Origin: an uncultured Clostridia bacterium
GTDB taxonomy: Bacteria; Bacillota; Clostridia; Oscillospirales; Ruminococcaceae
Assembly: GCA_938014855.1 (NCBI GenBank)
Contig: CALLQM010000161.1
Span: 1-5,546, forward strand
Reading direction: 5' to 3'
DNA: 5,546 nucleotides
The translations under genes and the position numbers were made by a program. Below, piece after piece: positions 5,403-5,546 of this stretch (position 1 is its first letter; every line of letters begins with the position of its first letter). The notes beneath the pieces were generated by a model that made no database searches, was not told the DNA's origin, and was given only the letters and a program-made list of their open reading frames with translations.

Positions 5403-5529
5403 CTATTCACCCTCATTGCTCTTTGAAAATTTCATATCCGACGACCTGAATACGTTAGCTGACGGACCCCAAAAGGGAAAGCGACCCCGGAGGATGCGCC
5501 AAGACCACCTGTAGGACGGCGATGAGAAC
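5403..5529. other. Unidentified non-coding or leader region
   Basis: I see no gene with a supported start. The GC content rises after about 5430, with short complementary segments: CGTT/GACG around 5449-5460, CCCC/GGG near 5467-5477, and CGCC with GGCG across 5497-5521. One frame is open from inside the terminator to a TAG at 5512-5514, but has no plausible start or binding site. It could be an untranslated leader for a gene beginning near 5530, or a transfer-related site. No known RNA class was recognised. Confidence 0.35.
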
Positions 5530-5546
5530 ATGAAAGCAACCATATT
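5530..5546 (+). CDS. Possible start of a gene cut off at the right edge
   Basis: ATG at 5530 opens MKATI before the window ends. The sequence ahead (GGACGGCGATGAGAAC) has no good binding site, so the start is uncertain. Its position just after a terminator and an unassigned leader-like region is the main argument. Nothing can be said about the product. Confidence 0.25.

Noticed and set aside
5403..5529. Group II intron 5' end or known riboswitch after the terminator
   Set aside because: No GUGYG-type intron start and no consensus core of any riboswitch class I know could be found.
1..5546. CRISPR array, tRNA, rRNA, insertion sequence or integrase
   Set aside because: No regularly spaced repeats, tRNA-like cloverleaf, terminal inverted repeats with transposase, or recombinase motifs were seen on either strand.

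Overview
The window looks like part of a mobile accessory region from a Bacillota (Clostridia-type, probably gut) genome. The grounds are strong GGAGG-type ribosome binding sites, tightly packed and overlapping genes, moderate GC, and a short sigma-factor-like gene of the kind carried by Tn916/Tn1549-like conjugative elements. The assignment to an integrative element is inference: no integrase, relaxase or attachment site lies in the window.

Left part (1-4285, minus strand): a five-gene operon read right to left. It starts with a 70-residue Cro/CI-type repressor-like protein (4073-4285). Next comes a 478-residue protein with a zinc-binding HNH-like core and an ABC-3C-type C-terminal region (2604-4040). 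Then come a small winged-helix-like protein matching ABC-3C middle component 6 (2378-2626) and a DUF2326-type coiled-coil ABC ATPase (706-2409). Last is the first 230 residues of a beta-class adenine DNA methyltransferase (1-691), which runs off the left edge. The genes overlap by 23 and 32 bp or are separated by 14 and 32 bp. The three middle genes form an ABC-three-component (ABC-3C) system, a class predicted by comparative genomics to act against invading DNA. Here it is joined to a DNA methyltransferase and its own regulator. A restriction or helicase subunit may follow beyond position 1.

Divergent control region (4286-4582): a well-formed sigma-A promoter on the minus strand (extended -10, 17-bp spacer) drives the defence operon. 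One palindrome covers its -35 and a second covers its expected start site, as expected for autorepression by the small HTH protein. A third palindrome lies next to a weaker plus-strand extended -10. A terminator-like hairpin follows on the plus strand.

Right part (4583-5546, plus strand): a 52-residue unrecognised protein is followed by a 154-nt gap with an elaborate nested inverted-repeat structure directly ahead of the sigma-region-4-like gene (4896-5348). A strong intrinsic terminator follows, then about 140 nt of unidentified sequence in which another gene may start at the extreme right edge.

The most interesting parts are the composite ABC-3C plus methyltransferase operon, the apparent loss of the HNH catalytic histidine in its effector-like protein, the two-palindrome promoter, and the potentially switching RNA leader before the sigma-like gene.
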